Positions 22,087-35,842 of a stretch of DNA of 64,000 nucleotides are shown here, in pieces. Source of the stretch: Gentiana macrophylla (taxonomy: Eukaryota; Streptophyta; Magnoliopsida; Gentianales; Gentianaceae). Each line of letters begins with the position of its first letter. Position 1 is the stretch's first letter. Under the pieces are notes generated by a model that searched no databases, had not been told where the DNA came from, and saw nothing but the letters and a program-made list of their open reading frames with translations. The stretch spans positions 2,976,001 through 3,040,000 of the forward strand of contig CM047810.1 of assembly GCA_026214975.1 (NCBI GenBank), given 5' to 3'. Position numbers and translations under genes: made by a program.

Positions 22087-24327
22087 ATGTCTACACCCCA
22101 TTGTTTTGAGAATCCTCCTACGCTGAATCCATCCTGTGGAAAAGGTTCAGTAGAGGTGTTTGAAGGCCTTCATACTTACATCACCGGACCTCGAGACTCT
22201 AAGAAAGCCATTCTTCTCATCTCCGATGCTTTCGGTACTTAATTACTACTCTGTTTTCTTCCATTTTTGTTCAGTTTCTTTTTCTTTCTGTTTTTTTGTT
22301 TTTATTGATGAAGTTCCTTTTCTGTTCATCCATCAAGTTCATTTTCTATGTAATTGTAAACATAGCTATAGAGCTAGTTGTAATTGTTAAATCCAATATC
22401 TGAGTAGCATAATAATCAGAAACGTACCTACATCCATCCATTGTTTTTCGGATTTATTCTGTTGAACACCATTATCAATTATCTCCATCTATTGTTCCGT
22501 TCGTCATGCCTCTCCGTCTTCATTCCAATCATCGAGTATGTGGAAACAACAGAGAAAGAATAATACACTGCTGATTGGATCTTCTATTCTAGTCTATGTC
22601 TTTTCGGAATGCCAATTCGTAGTGATGGTATCGTAGGCTTATATAAGTTACACCAGGACTCAAGTTTAATTTCATATACAGAGTTTAACCGATTTGTCGT
22701 ATTAATGAAAGATATTGTGTGCACTGATTAATGGGAGATAATGTCTGCATTAATGGAGCTAATTTAACATCTTTTTGTTTGATTCCACGGTAACATTGCT
22801 CTCACTTATACCAGACACACATCTTCATTGTACTGTTAAGCCATCTAGTTATGGCTCCACATGGTCAAGAGTGATATGTTTTAACTGATTCGTAACCGAA
22901 AAATTCAGAAAGAAAAAAAAAAAATTCATATAATGAAGGGATCCAATGCATTTTTCTTTTTGCAGAAGATGTGAATTATTATTATTTGCTGGTTTTCAAA
23001 TCTTTATGTTATCTGAATTTTGTTTTTGCAGGATATGAAGCACCTAACTTGAGGTGTGTTTAATTTCTGTCATTTGATTATGAATTTAATATATACAGCT
23101 TATCAAACCAATTCTCCTTTTGTGTTATGATGCTTGATATTTCACATTTTGTTTTCTGTATAATCTAGAAAGCTCGCAGATAAATACGCAGACGAGGGAT
23201 ATTTAGTACTTGCTCCTGATTTCTTTTACGGGGATCCTGCTTTGCTTGGTATTGTTCCTAATTTCGATATTCCAAAGTGGAGAGCAGCTCATACCGCTGT
23301 ATGTAATCCTCACTGGTCTTAAATTATACGCGTATAATATGCTAATTGTGAACCAATTAGGATGAACTTTTTAGCTTGACATGTTGATTTGTAGGAAAAA
23401 GGAGCTGAAGATGCTTTAGCCATAATTACTGCTTTGAAAAACAAAGGAGTTTCGGCTGTTGGAGCAGTAGGTTTTTGCTGGGGAGGTATACTTTTCTTTT
23501 GACCTTTGAAGATTAACTTAAACTTGTATCCATTATTGCATTCTATATTTGTTATATCCCACGTTGAAAGAGTGGACATAATTAACTCGGTTATTTGAGT
23601 TAACCATTTTAGTCCGAATTCTTGTGTGTGTGTGTTCATTATCTTGGACATGTGGAACTTCAATTTTTGGTTACGTTGTCTTACAGGAGAGGTGGTGGTG
23701 AGATTGGCGAAACACGAAATCATTCAGGCTGGAGTTGTACTGCATCCTGGTCCCCTCAAAGTTGAGCATATCAATGGTAATATTCTTCATCTTTTCCATA
23801 TGTTTAGGCATTCCAATTCCAACAAGCAGAATATCCTCATCATGCTATCAAAATTGTGAAGGAAAAGTTTTAGTTTGTAAAAGATTTACAAGCCAAAATA
23901 ACATTATTGCAGAAGTTAAAATCCCGATCGCCTTACTGGGAGCTGAGATCGATGAATATTGCCCTGCCGAGGATATAGTACAGTTTGGGAAGATTTTATC
24001 TGCAAAACCTGAGGTACGAAATCACCAATCCATCAAACGGATTTTCAAAATATCAAAATTATACAATAACTTGTTAGTTGTACATTGAAATTTTAGATAC
24101 TACTTTGGTCATATATATATATATATATATATATAACCGGGTTGCATGGCAGGAATTATACGGAATGATGGTTGTTTTGATTGCAGGTTGAGAGCTATAC
24201 AAAGATATTCCCAGGTGTAAATCATGGGTGGGCACTCAGATATGATACAAATGATGAATTTGCTGTTAAGAGTTCAGAAGAAGCTCTTGCAGATACTCGA
24301 AATTGGTTAAACAAGTACATCAAGTAA
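22087..24327 (+). CDS. Dienelactone hydrolase-family protein DLH1, copy A (intact)
   Basis: Seven exons with GT-AG introns: 22,087-22,234, 23,032-23,053, 23,169-23,298, 23,395-23,485, 23,687-23,776, 23,913-24,013, 24,187-24,327; 240 residues, the usual size for this family. It has an alpha/beta-hydrolase fold. The nucleophile motif is GFCWGG with Cys128, the acid is Asp174 in GAEIDEY, and the base is His207 in GVNHGW, giving the Cys-Asp-His triad of the family. The start is the first ATG of the frame (MSTPHCFENPP). There is no signal peptide, so it is probably cytosolic. Plant relatives are annotated as dienelactone hydrolase or endo-1,3;1,4-beta-glucanase-like; the true substrate is not known from sequence. 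Exon 2 is only 22 nt. DLH2 follows about 0.9 kb downstream on the same strand. Confidence 0.9.
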
Positions 24328-25199
24328 AACTGAAGGAGCAATTTATGTAGTCAAGTACACACTCGCAATAAAGAAGATAGAACAACAATAATGATAATAA
24401 TAATATAAAGCGATGACTTGTAGTGTTGATTTGGAAATGGAAGAGAGCGATGATTTGTATCGTTCTGCCGGTTTGTTGTATAATTTTATATTGTGTTTCT
24501 GTGTTGATCGAGTGTTGTATCATCTCCCAGGAACACAATACAGTTTGGTAAGCTCAATAATGTTTATCCCTGCAACTATATACATATATTGGTGTTTAAT
24601 TTTTTTGAATGATTATGAACACGGCCATCGGTATTCCCAGATCATTTCTTGGTAATGATGGGGCAACATTATTATGAATTTTACTCTATGTTGTCTTGGT
24701 AATAACAAAAAATCGTCATGGCAATGGTAATAAAGACCTTGACATTGGACAAGCTGCATCGGTCTATTAAGTGGAGAAAAAAGAAAAAGAAAAAAAGACC
24801 TTGACATTACATGGAGACCAGTGTTTAAATCCTGTTAAGTGGAGAAAAGAAAAAAAAGACCTTGACATTACAATACAATGAAATTTGACTTCCAAAAGGT
24901 GGGACGTCGACCATAATACATTATTTAACTCCACGTAAAACGGTAATAAAAGGGTGCAGTTAGAAACTTCCCATCATGCATGTGCTGCATGCGCCTATTT
25001 TTTTAATCATTCTTTGGCGCATCACCGCAGTACAGCCTACAGGCAGCTTATCCGGTCATATTTCATGTAGCAAACAAAACAAAAACAAATGGAGAGAAGT
25101 AGCAAAAGCAGAGGGGACCCTTAGAAGTTAGAAACGCCATTGTTCTTCAAAATCTTCACACACACACACACACACACACACAAAAAAAAAAAAAAAATA
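24328..25199. other. DLH1-DLH2 intergenic region, copy A
   Basis: It contains the DLH1 3' UTR, then a roughly 70 bp direct repeat (two units of TAAGTGGAGAAAA ... AAAGACCTTGACATT, about 24,767-24,870). A (CA)n tract of about 13 units (25,157-25,182) and a poly-A run lie immediately before the DLH2 ATG, so they belong to its 5' UTR or core promoter. No gene. The copy B equivalent is 50,407-51,287. Confidence 0.6.
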
Positions 25200-28100
25200 A
25201 TGTCGACACCGAACATGAACACACAAACAAATGGAAATGGTTCAGTAGTAGAGGTGTTTGAAGGACTTCAGACTTACATCACTGGTCCTCGAGACTCCAA
25301 CCGTGCTATCCTTCTCATCTCTGATGCTTTCGGTACTTCCTCTGTGTTTTTTCTTCGATTTTCTTGCATATATATATTTTTTTCTTTCTATATATGTAAA
25401 CAAATCTAGCTATATAGTTGCAATTTCTTCATATGATATGTGGTAGACAAACTTTTGTTATATATCCTCTGCTTGAGATGAGAATGAGAATCACTGTTTA
25501 GCAAATCTTGATGTTTTCCCCAATTTTTGTTTTTTGGCAGGATATGAATCAGCTAATTTGAGGTTTGTTTGAATTGAGATACCAAAATGCTGCATTTTGT
25601 GGAGCAAAGATTTCACCTTTTTTTTTTTTTTTACATTTCAGAAAGCTTGCAGACAAAGCTGCAGATGAAGGATATTTAGTACTTGTTCCAGATTTCTTAT
25701 ATGGGGATTTCGCCTTGCTCGGTATAGTTCCTAATTTCGATGTCCCCGCATGGAGAGCAGCTCATTCAGCTGTATGTAACTTCTCATTGATCATGATTTT
25801 TTACGCAATAATTTTGAACCAATTATATAGCTTTGAACTTTTTAGCTTAATATATATATATATATAAAAATAATTGAGCCCCCGTACGTAGCGTAGGACA
25901 AAGTAGTTGAAGATGCTATAGCCGTAATCACTGCTTTGAAGAACAAAGGAGTTTCTGCTATTGGAGCTGCAGGTTTTGGCTGGGGAGGTACACTTTTTTT
26001 ATTTTGGCCTTAAAAAGCTTTCATTTGTCTCGATATTCATCCATTTTTTTTAGCATTCATTCTAAACCTCGAGAAATGTTACTAAGATATAAGATTAATG
26101 TTGAAACACAGATGATAAAATTGCACTTGAAGAAAGATAAAACAGATGCAATCTAACAGTAAAAATGACGAAAATGATAAAACACAGAAACAAAGAGAAC
26201 ACGGTGATTTAACATGGTTTCCGGCGTTGTGCCGACTACTCCACGGACAGAAAATGAGATATTTTATTATGCACAGAATTACAAGGTTTTCACAAGTGTG
26301 TGAATAACACTTTGACAGACACACATTGCATTGATTACAACTTTGGTATTTATAGGCACAAATGCCAAACCCTAACCGCCAAAGATCTTTGTCGGTATTG
26401 ACATAAATACCCCAGATGTAGACTCTAGCTCCAAATTGTTATCCACTGATTTAAACTCACCCAAACCGACTTTCTCGTAAATCTCACTTTTCTTGAAACT
26501 CGTTTGTAATCAACAAACTCATATGTAGAACTCAAAGAAAACTCGCCCACCACCAAACTCGCTTTTCTCAGCTTTTCCCAAAACTCGCCCCACAAAACTC
26601 AGCCTCACTTTCAGATCGATTCTACCAGTTTTTAGAGATCAAGTCACAAAACTAACAATTAAGATATCATGAACTTGTTGATCTCGGTTAATCGCTTTAG
26701 TCCAAATCGAAACGATGGGCTTAAGTAGTTACTGTATTTAACTTCAAAGCTTGGGGACACTTGTTACAGGAGAAGTGGTTGTGAGATTGGCGAAACGCGA
26801 TATCATTCAGACAGGAGTTTTAGTGTCTCCTGGTCCCATCACAGTTGAGCATATCAATGGTAATTTTTGCAGCTTTTACCTTTTTTTTCTTTTCTTTTCT
26901 TTTTCTGAGAATGTTATTGTTCAGGAATTTTAGTTTGTAATAATGGATTTTATGATTCAAAATAATATTATTGCAGAAGTTAAGATCCCATTAGCCATAC
27001 TGGGAGCTGAGTTAGATGAATATTGTCTTGCTGAGGATATTCTACACTTTGGGAAGATTTTATCTGCAAAATCTGAGGTAATGAATTGATCCATCATGTG
27101 GATTATGAATTATTGTTGATCTCAAATTTTAAAATAAGTTGTTAGTTGTTAATTTTAATTTAGATACTCTTCCCCGTCCTTAAATGGAATTCGTTTTTCT
27201 GACGATGTTGGTTCTCGTCGATTAAATAATCCATGCCAAATAAACCCTAGTGATAATCAACAAGACTAAAACCCTAATGCCTAGTTTGATTTTTTTAGAC
27301 TGAGTCTGTAATCAAGTCTCTCGTAGTTCCTTGAGATCGTTTATATGGAGGACATCTCGTCCCAGCGATCCTGTGCCGTATCCATCAAGGATTCTTAGCG
27401 TGTTGATCCCTTTGATTTAGGAGATAATCACGGATAATTTAAATGTTATGATCAGAGTCTCAATGGGTAAAGGATTTTTCCATAATTATCTTGTATTATA
27501 AACACGTGCGCATTTCGGATAAGGGAGGCTCTGGCCGACTTGCATCGAGCCCCCTAGGCCGTCTCGGCCCGAACTGTGCTGAAACCAACTTCGTAACGAC
27601 CTGACCGACCTGCGGTGGTCTGATGGGGAGTACATGGCAGATCTCCCACCTGGGGATTAGATCTGTTATTAGGCACGAAGTGAACTCTTGGCTCTTAATA
27701 TTATATTTCTCTATCTTCATTTAATTGTTCAACCAATAAGGGGATGACACGTGGAGATCGTAGATCTGACCTCTGTCATTTTCCTTTATCTTTTCTTAGC
27801 GTTTGGATTACCAGAATGGAATGTAAAACATATTTTCATCCATTCCACCAATTTGTCAGGTTTGGATGCAAGAGAATAAAATAAAATTCGAGCATTATCA
27901 TCGCATAAATGATTGGATGGAATCAACCACCACCGTCCCTACCATCAGGGACGGTGGTGGTTGAAAAAAAATTATGGGTCCGTCATTGCCTACCACCACT
28001 CACCCACCCCTAACCCCTACCCACAACCTACCCCACCATCACCTCTTGCCACCGTTCACTGCCACAACCTAACCCATCACCACCCATTACCACCACCCAC

Positions 28101-28698
28101 CTTACCATTGCCACCACTACCACCTCACACCATCCCTCACCAACTCCACCTCCGCACAACTCACACCACCCGCCACTCGTCATCACCCATCACCCACCAC
28201 CATCATCCACTGTCCCACTTGCCATCGCCACATCCTATAGAATTGAATCTCGTTCATTTTATTTATTGAAAGCCAAACGTAAGATTGATATTCATCCCAA
28301 CCTTTCAAACGCACTATCTATTTATATATATCTTTTGCAATATGGAGAGAGATTTGATAAACCTTTTCCCAGTTTCCCTCATCCCGCGCATAATTACTAT
28401 CCAATCCATCCATTCATTTCTTCACAACAAATGCACTAATATTGATAGTCAAAAGAATTAACCACTTTATTAATCTGCGTGGAAAACTCTAAAACGCCTA
28501 ATATACATTTAGTAAGTTGGCGGAAATTTTACGAAGTTAATTATTGTTTGATTGCAGGTTGAGAGCTATACAAAGATATTCCCAGGTGTAAATCATGGGT
28601 GGACGATGAGTTATAATACAGATGATGAATCAGCTGTTAAGAGTGCAGAGGAAGCTCTTGCTGACACTCTAAACTGGTTAAACAAATATATCAAGTGA
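25200..28698 (+). CDS. Dienelactone hydrolase-family protein DLH2, copy A (catalytic Cys replaced by Gly)
   Basis: Seven exons at 25,200-25,332, 25,541-25,562, 25,642-25,771, 25,897-25,987, 26,770-26,859, 26,977-27,077 and 28,558-28,698; 235 residues. Intron positions and phases are the same as in DLH1, so the pair arose by gene duplication. The nucleophile elbow reads GFGWGG: Gly123 stands where DLH1 has Cys128 (GGC against TGC). Asp169 and His202 (GVNHGW) are retained. All splice sites and the frame are intact, so the gene is probably expressed but lacks the family's nucleophile. Introns 4 and 6 are swollen by a solo LTR (26,099-26,657) and a repeat block. The ATG follows a (CA)n-A(n) tract. 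Confidence 0.88.
26099..26657 (-). mobile_element. Solo LTR in DLH2 intron 4, copy A
   Basis: A 559 bp block with retroviral-type ends: TGTTGAAAC at the left and ACTAACA at the right (TG...CA, inverted TGTT/AACA), flanked by 5 bp target-site duplications ATTAA at 26,094-26,098 and 26,658-26,662. A TATA-like CCTATAAATACC reads on the minus strand (about 26,345-26,356), so the LTR lies antisense to DLH2. No internal retrotransposon sequence remains. Confidence 0.85.
27078..28557. repeat. Expanded intron 6 of DLH2 with repeat blocks, copy A
   Basis: This intron is 1,480 bp, against 173 bp in DLH1. It holds a GC-rich block (about 27,510-27,690), then a strand-asymmetric low-complexity stretch of CCACC/CCATCAC words (about 27,985-28,220). 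The latter is open as a His/Pro-rich frame but is not a gene. Between them is a perfect 18 bp inverted repeat at 27,923-27,940 and 27,947-27,964 (TCAACCACCACCGTCCCT and its complement, loop ACCATC). The flanks (TTAGCGTTTGGATTACC and AAATGCACTAA) suggest an inserted DNA element of unknown class. Confidence 0.55.
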
Positions 28699-29333
28699 AA
28701 CTGAAACAACAATATTAATTTATTTATGTAATAATAATTAAATACACTCTCAATAAGTGAAATAGATTTTCTAGTTATATGTGGGATAAGTGAAATATTT
28801 TTTATTTATTTATGTGTTATTGTGTAAGACACCAAGTATATTGGCTTGGAAACCAAAACTCTCAGACCATTTTTTCCTTTTTTAATTCCAGAGCCCTTCA
28901 ATAAAAAATAGGAGTATTTTTTCACACAACACACTAATTTAAAATCTAAATTGATTCGATACAAAAAATGATGATTATTCAATTCAAGTCAGAAAACGAT
29001 GGCTATTCTAACCCAATTCGAGTCAAACGTGAAGTGTTTTTCAAACTCAATATCGGTTAGAAAATATATAGATTCATCATTACTTTTTTTACTAAAATTA
29101 AGTTAGAAAAACTTTCAAATTTCTGCGTAATGTTCGGTTAGAATCAATGATTACGAAATACTACAGATAAATTTGCGGGGCAAAGATGAAAATAAAAATA
29201 TTATGTATGAAGATTTTTTTTTTAAAGTATGAAATGACCTCAAGATTCATCTCTTTCATTCATTTTTGTTTTTATTTTTTCTATCATTTAACGAAACCTA
29301 TGATTTAGATCCACTCCCGCCAAGCAATAAGTA
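28699..29333. other. DLH2 downstream region, copy A
   Basis: AT-rich DLH2 3' UTR and intergenic sequence. It includes the empty site for the copy B MITE. No gene or RNA was seen. Confidence 0.5.
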
Positions 29334-29607
29334 CTACTTTCGTCCTAAAATAAGTGTCATGTTTTTAGGTTTCAAACATATTGAGAAATGTAATTAATGT
29401 GTTGTTTTTTATACTACATTGACATATTTATCACTCACAAATAATAAATATTTGTTTTGGGATATAAAATGATTGCCATAAATAAATATTGGACTAAAGT
29501 TATCTTTGAAAAATAAGCATTAAATAATATATTGGTAATATAAAACAACATTTTTTATGAGACAATTATTTTCTAAAATATGAATACTTATTTTGAGAAG
29601 AAAGTAG
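29334..29607. mobile_element. Stowaway-like MITE, older, copy A
   Basis: A 274 bp element between TA dinucleotides. Left end CTACTTTCGTCCTAAAATAAG and right end CTTATTTTGAGAAGAAAGTAG are imperfect inverted repeats of the CTACCTCCGTCCC type. It shares length and internal sequence with the element at 29,732-30,005 but is more diverged at its ends. Confidence 0.8.
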
Positions 29608-29731
29608 TAACAAAAGTGGTGCAATATATAAATTCACAAAGAAGCAAAAGCTTCTTTTTTTTTTTTGAAAGCGAAGCAAAAGCTTTAATAAGTGGGGTTC
29701 CAAAACATGTGGAGTGTATGCCAAGTATATA

Positions 29732-30005
29732 CTACCTCCGTCCCAAATTAAGTGTCCTCTTTTTAGTTCTCACGCATATTAAGAAATGTAATTAATGTGT
29801 TGTGTATTTATACTATATTGACATACTTACCCCTATCAAATAATAAATGTTTGTTTTGGGATGTGAAATGAGTCATAATAAATAAATGTTTGGTAAGATC
29901 TCTTTGGAAAATAAACATTAAATGATCGATTGGTAATATAAAGTGACACTTTTTATGGGACAATTTTTTTCTAAAATGTGGACACTTATTATGGGACGGA
30001 GGTAG
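29732..30005. mobile_element. Stowaway-like MITE present only in copy A
   Basis: A 274 bp element with near-perfect terminal inverted repeats CTACCTCCGTCCCA and TGGGACGGAGGTAG, flanked by TA on both sides (29,730-29,731 and 30,006-30,007). Copy B reads straight through the empty site as AAGTATATACATCAAC (about 56,137-56,152). It is the same family as the adjacent older element. Confidence 0.9.
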
Positions 30006-31609
30006 TACATCAACACTAAAAATCATAAAAACAAAATTGTGTTGGCCTGTTGGTCCCCACTTCTTCTTCTTCTTCTTCTTTCTCTTTTTTTTTTTTTTTT
30101 TTTCTTTCTAATAAACAATACATTTTATTAAAAAAAAATGGTAAAAGGATGTACAATATCGTATCATGACCCTCTCCTTATATCAAAAGACGTTGACGAA
30201 GTGTAACTCTGCCTCTTTAAAACCTATCCATGGCAAATCCAGTGTGGAAAAACTCTGGTCATAGGAAAGAGTACAACATCCTACGCTTTCAAAGTGTAAA
30301 ACCCCAAAGCAAAAATTACAATTGGTATAGTATTTTGTTGGCCTATTGGTCCCTTCATTTTTATTGCATAATCAACAAAGATCTTTGCTTTTTGTCAAGA
30401 ATAAAAATTAAAAAAAAAATTTGTTGCTAATTCATCTCTCTAGATATTTTTTTTGGATAGTAATGGATCAAGCCAAATATATACAAATAATTACACAACA
30501 GTTGTATAAGTTTTCCTCGTGTCCATAACATAAAGGTTAAAAAGCATTACATGAAAGCAACATTATTTCATTAGTGAGGTAGAGAGTAAATATTCGATAT
30601 TGCAAAAATAAAATAAAAATTGTAGCACTAAAAAAAAGGCGTTGCAAACTATATTAATGATACATTCTTCGATTTTTAGGTCCTTCATCAAGCCTCGAAA
30701 CAATATTGTAGAGGGTATTTGAGTTGGAATTTAACCTATATATTAGTATTTAATTTACTATAAGCTTTTTTAAATTTAAAGAAATTATTAAATCCACATT
30801 TAATCCACCATTGACAAGTCGATAGTGGACATTACCGTCGGCATCTTGAGAGTGAAGGGCTGAATAATAAGTTTTGACATTTTCCTTTTTGGTGAATTAA
30901 TATTATTTTTCTCAGCCTTTCATTTTACTAGAACCACGTATTAAATGATAATAATTATTTAATTTGATTGTATATAGTATAATAAAACAACTTTATAGAG
31001 TTCCACGCTTTTGTAAAAGGCATGTGTGCACATGCTATGACATCAACAACTCCATGTTTCTAAACGTAGATCAAAACCATACAATTTAAATACAGAACCA
31101 AATATTGTGGTCTATATGTTTTTATACGGATGTAGACACCACACAAGTATTTTCTTATATATATAGTATACTTTATTGCTATCATAATTAGTTACTAATT
31201 AATACGTAATCTCGAGAGACATTAACTCGGTGTTTCAAAAAAATGATATAATGACGGTCTTGTTTTTTAGTTGGAATGTGAGAGTTTGATTTTATAAAAT
31301 GTCGATTTTCCCAACAATAATGGTGTACAAACAACTCTTTTCACAATGAACTACTGAAGTATAACATTTGATTTACATCATCTGTGAAGGCCTCAGAATA
31401 GGACACGAGAGGCTTTTTGGGTTGGCTCAACATTTCATTTTACAACAAACCTATGACGGAGTTATCACCCTCACAGACACCACTCAGTGTTCAAAGCGCT
31501 TATGTACTTTAACGAGAGACTTGCCTGTGAACTAGAGTGTTTTACAACAAGGAACATTGTCTTTAAAATAAAAAATAAAATAAGGAACTTGATTTGTTTT
31601 TTTAGGTAA
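30006..31609. other. Intergenic region, copy A
   Basis: No gene recognised. It contains (CTT)n and T-rich low-complexity sequence (30,061-30,105) followed by a patch (30,120-30,300) that differs from copy B in a scrambled way, then ordinary AT-rich sequence. The copy B equivalent is about 56,150-57,780. Confidence 0.4.
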
Positions 31610-32042
31610 AAGAAAATTTTATTGAGTTAAAGTATGTCAAAGAAGAAAAAAGAAACGATTCGGTGGGCAAGAGCCTCAGAGACAAGGGGGATGGGTCTTT
31701 CAGGAGACCCTTCGAGTTAGCAAGTGGGCAGGACTTCCCCTTCTTACAAACAAAAGAAAAGACAACTTTAGTAAATATATGAAGTAAAAAAAAAAAAAAA
31801 ACAATCGTCTATGATTCCTCCCAAAGGAGATAGATCATCTGAAAGACCGTTTAGCTTGCTGCAATTAGTTGTGAGTCATTTTCTATCTCGATACTAAAGA
31901 AGCTCAAATCAATCGCTAAACAAAGAGATAAGTAGACTGCTCTAGCTTCAGCTATAACTACATCAGACCCTTGACAATCGGCCAAAAATAAGAGTTCAAA
32001 ATCTGGCTTTTCAGAATTTATTGTGAGAATACTAATTGCCAT
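31610..32042 (-). pseudogene. RNase H-like (RVT_3-type) retroelement remnant, copy A
   Basis: On the minus strand 31,851-32,042 reads EARAVYLSLCLAIDLSFFSI followed by EIENDSQLIAAS. This matches the EA-A--GL--A---G---I-IE-DS--L pattern of plant non-LTR-retrotransposon-type RNase H domains. The frame ends at a TAG (AAS*TVFQ). An A-rich TGAAATTTTATT-like tail region lies at about 31,610-31,640. No RT domain is nearby; a short decayed remnant. Confidence 0.6.
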
Positions 32043-32217
32043 ATTCCCATCAATACCAGCTGCATGTATTGATCTTTATCATATTACTTAGATAATTTTC
32101 CATTTCTTGATTACAAAGACTGGTATAGAATTTTGTGGCTCCAAACATTAAAAATACAGTCTTACAACGCAAATTAGAAAAACACACGAGGTCCAATCGT
32201 GTAAAATATAAATGCTA

Positions 32218-32498
32218 CTCCCTCCATTTTTTTTTATCTGTCACATTTCAGTTTTTGCCGTTTTTTTATTTATCTGTCATTTTACATTTCCAATGCAGCA
32301 TTTATTATTTTTTTCTCCTTTACCAATAAAATATTTACATCTCCAATAAAAAAACACAATTCCAATACAAAGAACTCCTTTACCAACAAAACATTTACAT
32401 CTCCAATAAAAAAATACATTTCCAATACACATATTATTTATTTTCTTAATTTGTGTGATTCTTCTCTCTGCGACATATATATATAATAACGGAGGGAG
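32218..32498. mobile_element. Stowaway-like MITE upstream of the kinase gene, copy A
   Basis: A 281 bp element with ends CTCCCTCCATTTTTTTTTATC and ATATAACGGAGGGAG-type complement, flanked by TA (32,216-32,217 and 32,499-32,500). Inside are repeated TTTACATCTCCAATAAAAAA blocks. It lies about 0.85 kb before the first kinase coding exon. Confidence 0.8.
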
Positions 32499-33343
32499 TA
32501 TTATTTTACAAATGTATCACTTTTTTAAAAGTTTCTATTAAAGGAACAAGTATGACATGACGATAAAAGTGTTGGTTTTACAAAAGCTTTTATAAATTGC
32601 CTTTTTTACGTTCATATTTATTTCACTTTTTTAATTTGCAGTCAATTTCGTACGGTCAGAATTGGATAAATTTTAATTTTAAAAAAATGGATAATTTTCC
32701 TGGATGAGCTAATTATTATAACATACAAAATACATATTTGCATCTTCTTCCTGGCCTTGCCAATTCAGATTCTTCTGCTTTTGCAACACATCTAAACTTC
32801 AAGTGCTTTTAAGCCCATCATTTATCCTAAGTTCTCTCCTTAATGATCTAACTACCATCCCACTGTTTCTGCAACTCCATAGTACTCAACATTACAACCC
32901 AACCCTACTGGTTTCGATTCGTTTTCAGGTCAATACTTAGTCGAAATATGACTAGTCACTTTTTTGGCAGCTTTTTATTTATATTTAGTTCCAGCCCAAG
33001 TAGATTCTGCAGCTATTTTTATTGAATACTGCAAGAATCTAGAAAGATTCGAGCTTTTACAGTCCAAAAGTTAGTTTCTTTAGCAGTTTATTGGATAAAG
33101 ATCTCGAGCTTTTACAATCCAAAAGCACACTTGAAGGTTTTTGCTTGCAAACATTTACTCGGATTTCTTATTGGTCGCATCTGGTATTTTTAAAGATTCA
33201 AATCTCGTACTTGCTCTGATTTTAATAAGGGGTTGAGGAAGCTTTGAATCTGTAGCTGAAAGGCTACTGTCTGGAGCTATTTTGTGATGTGTTTTCAGTG
33301 AACTGATTTGGTACATTGTTGTATTGATGCTTTTGAGTGAAAT
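32499..33343 (+). promoter_or_regulatory. Promoter and 5' UTR region of the truncated kinase copy (A)
   Basis: Sequence upstream of the kinase ATG, almost identical to 58,661-59,517 in copy B, so the truncated copy keeps the same upstream sequence as the full gene. One block differs: CCTGGATGAGCTAATTA (about 32,699) against TTTTTAAACAAAATAAATTTC (about 58,861). No confident TATA box was assigned. Confidence 0.4.
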
Positions 33344-35331
<1,988 letters not shown>

Positions 35332-35455
35332 CATCTTAAAATGACTAGTTCAAAAAAAAACTTTAAATTTTTTGCATGGTGTCTTCATTCGTTGTGAAGA
35401 CATTATTTATACGGAAAAACCTCAACGTTTGCGAGTATATATACGTATTGACAGC

Positions 35456-35780
35456 GAAGTCGTCCCCAGGACATAGCCCAGTTGGTAAGGAGTTTTGGTG
35501 CTTAAGACAACCGGGACCTTAAGCCGAAGGGTGGAGGTTCGAACCCCGTAAAGGGGACTTCTTTCAGCTCTTTGGTCTAAAAGGCAAGCTCATGTCTTTG
35601 AGCCACTGATAACCTGATTAACATTTACACTTATCCCGTGAGACAGGGAGGATGTGAACCCTTAATAAAAGGCAAGTTAATAACTCTGAGCCTCTAATAA
35701 ACTGATTAACATTTCCACTCATCCCGTGAGACAGGGAGGATGTGAACCCTTAATAAAGGCAATGTTGGGGTTCAACATGT
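35456..35780 (+). mobile_element. tRNA-derived SINE-like element, copy B
   Basis: Here the pol III boxes are canonical: A box TAGCCCAGTTGGTAAGG and B box GGTTCGAACCCC, spaced as in a tRNA. No full tRNA cloverleaf follows, and the 3' part is a duplicated block of about 88 bp (units near 35,614 and 35,702). This fits a tRNA-derived SINE and not a tRNA gene. The ends are approximate. Confidence 0.7.
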
Positions 35781-35842
35781 TTTTTTTATTTTTAGTATTC
35801 ACAGCGTAGTTGATGATGTGCACGTGAACAAAGAATAAAAAT

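Noticed and set aside
27913..28269. A His/Pro-rich open frame of 118 codons (and 150 codons at 54,078-54,530)
   Set aside because: It lies in a DLH2 intron and arises from CCACC/CATCAC low-complexity DNA; the two copies are open in different frames.
35469..35550. A tRNA gene suggested by pol III A and B boxes
   Set aside because: No cloverleaf or acceptor stem can be drawn, and the 3' part is a repeated block; a tRNA-derived SINE explains it better.
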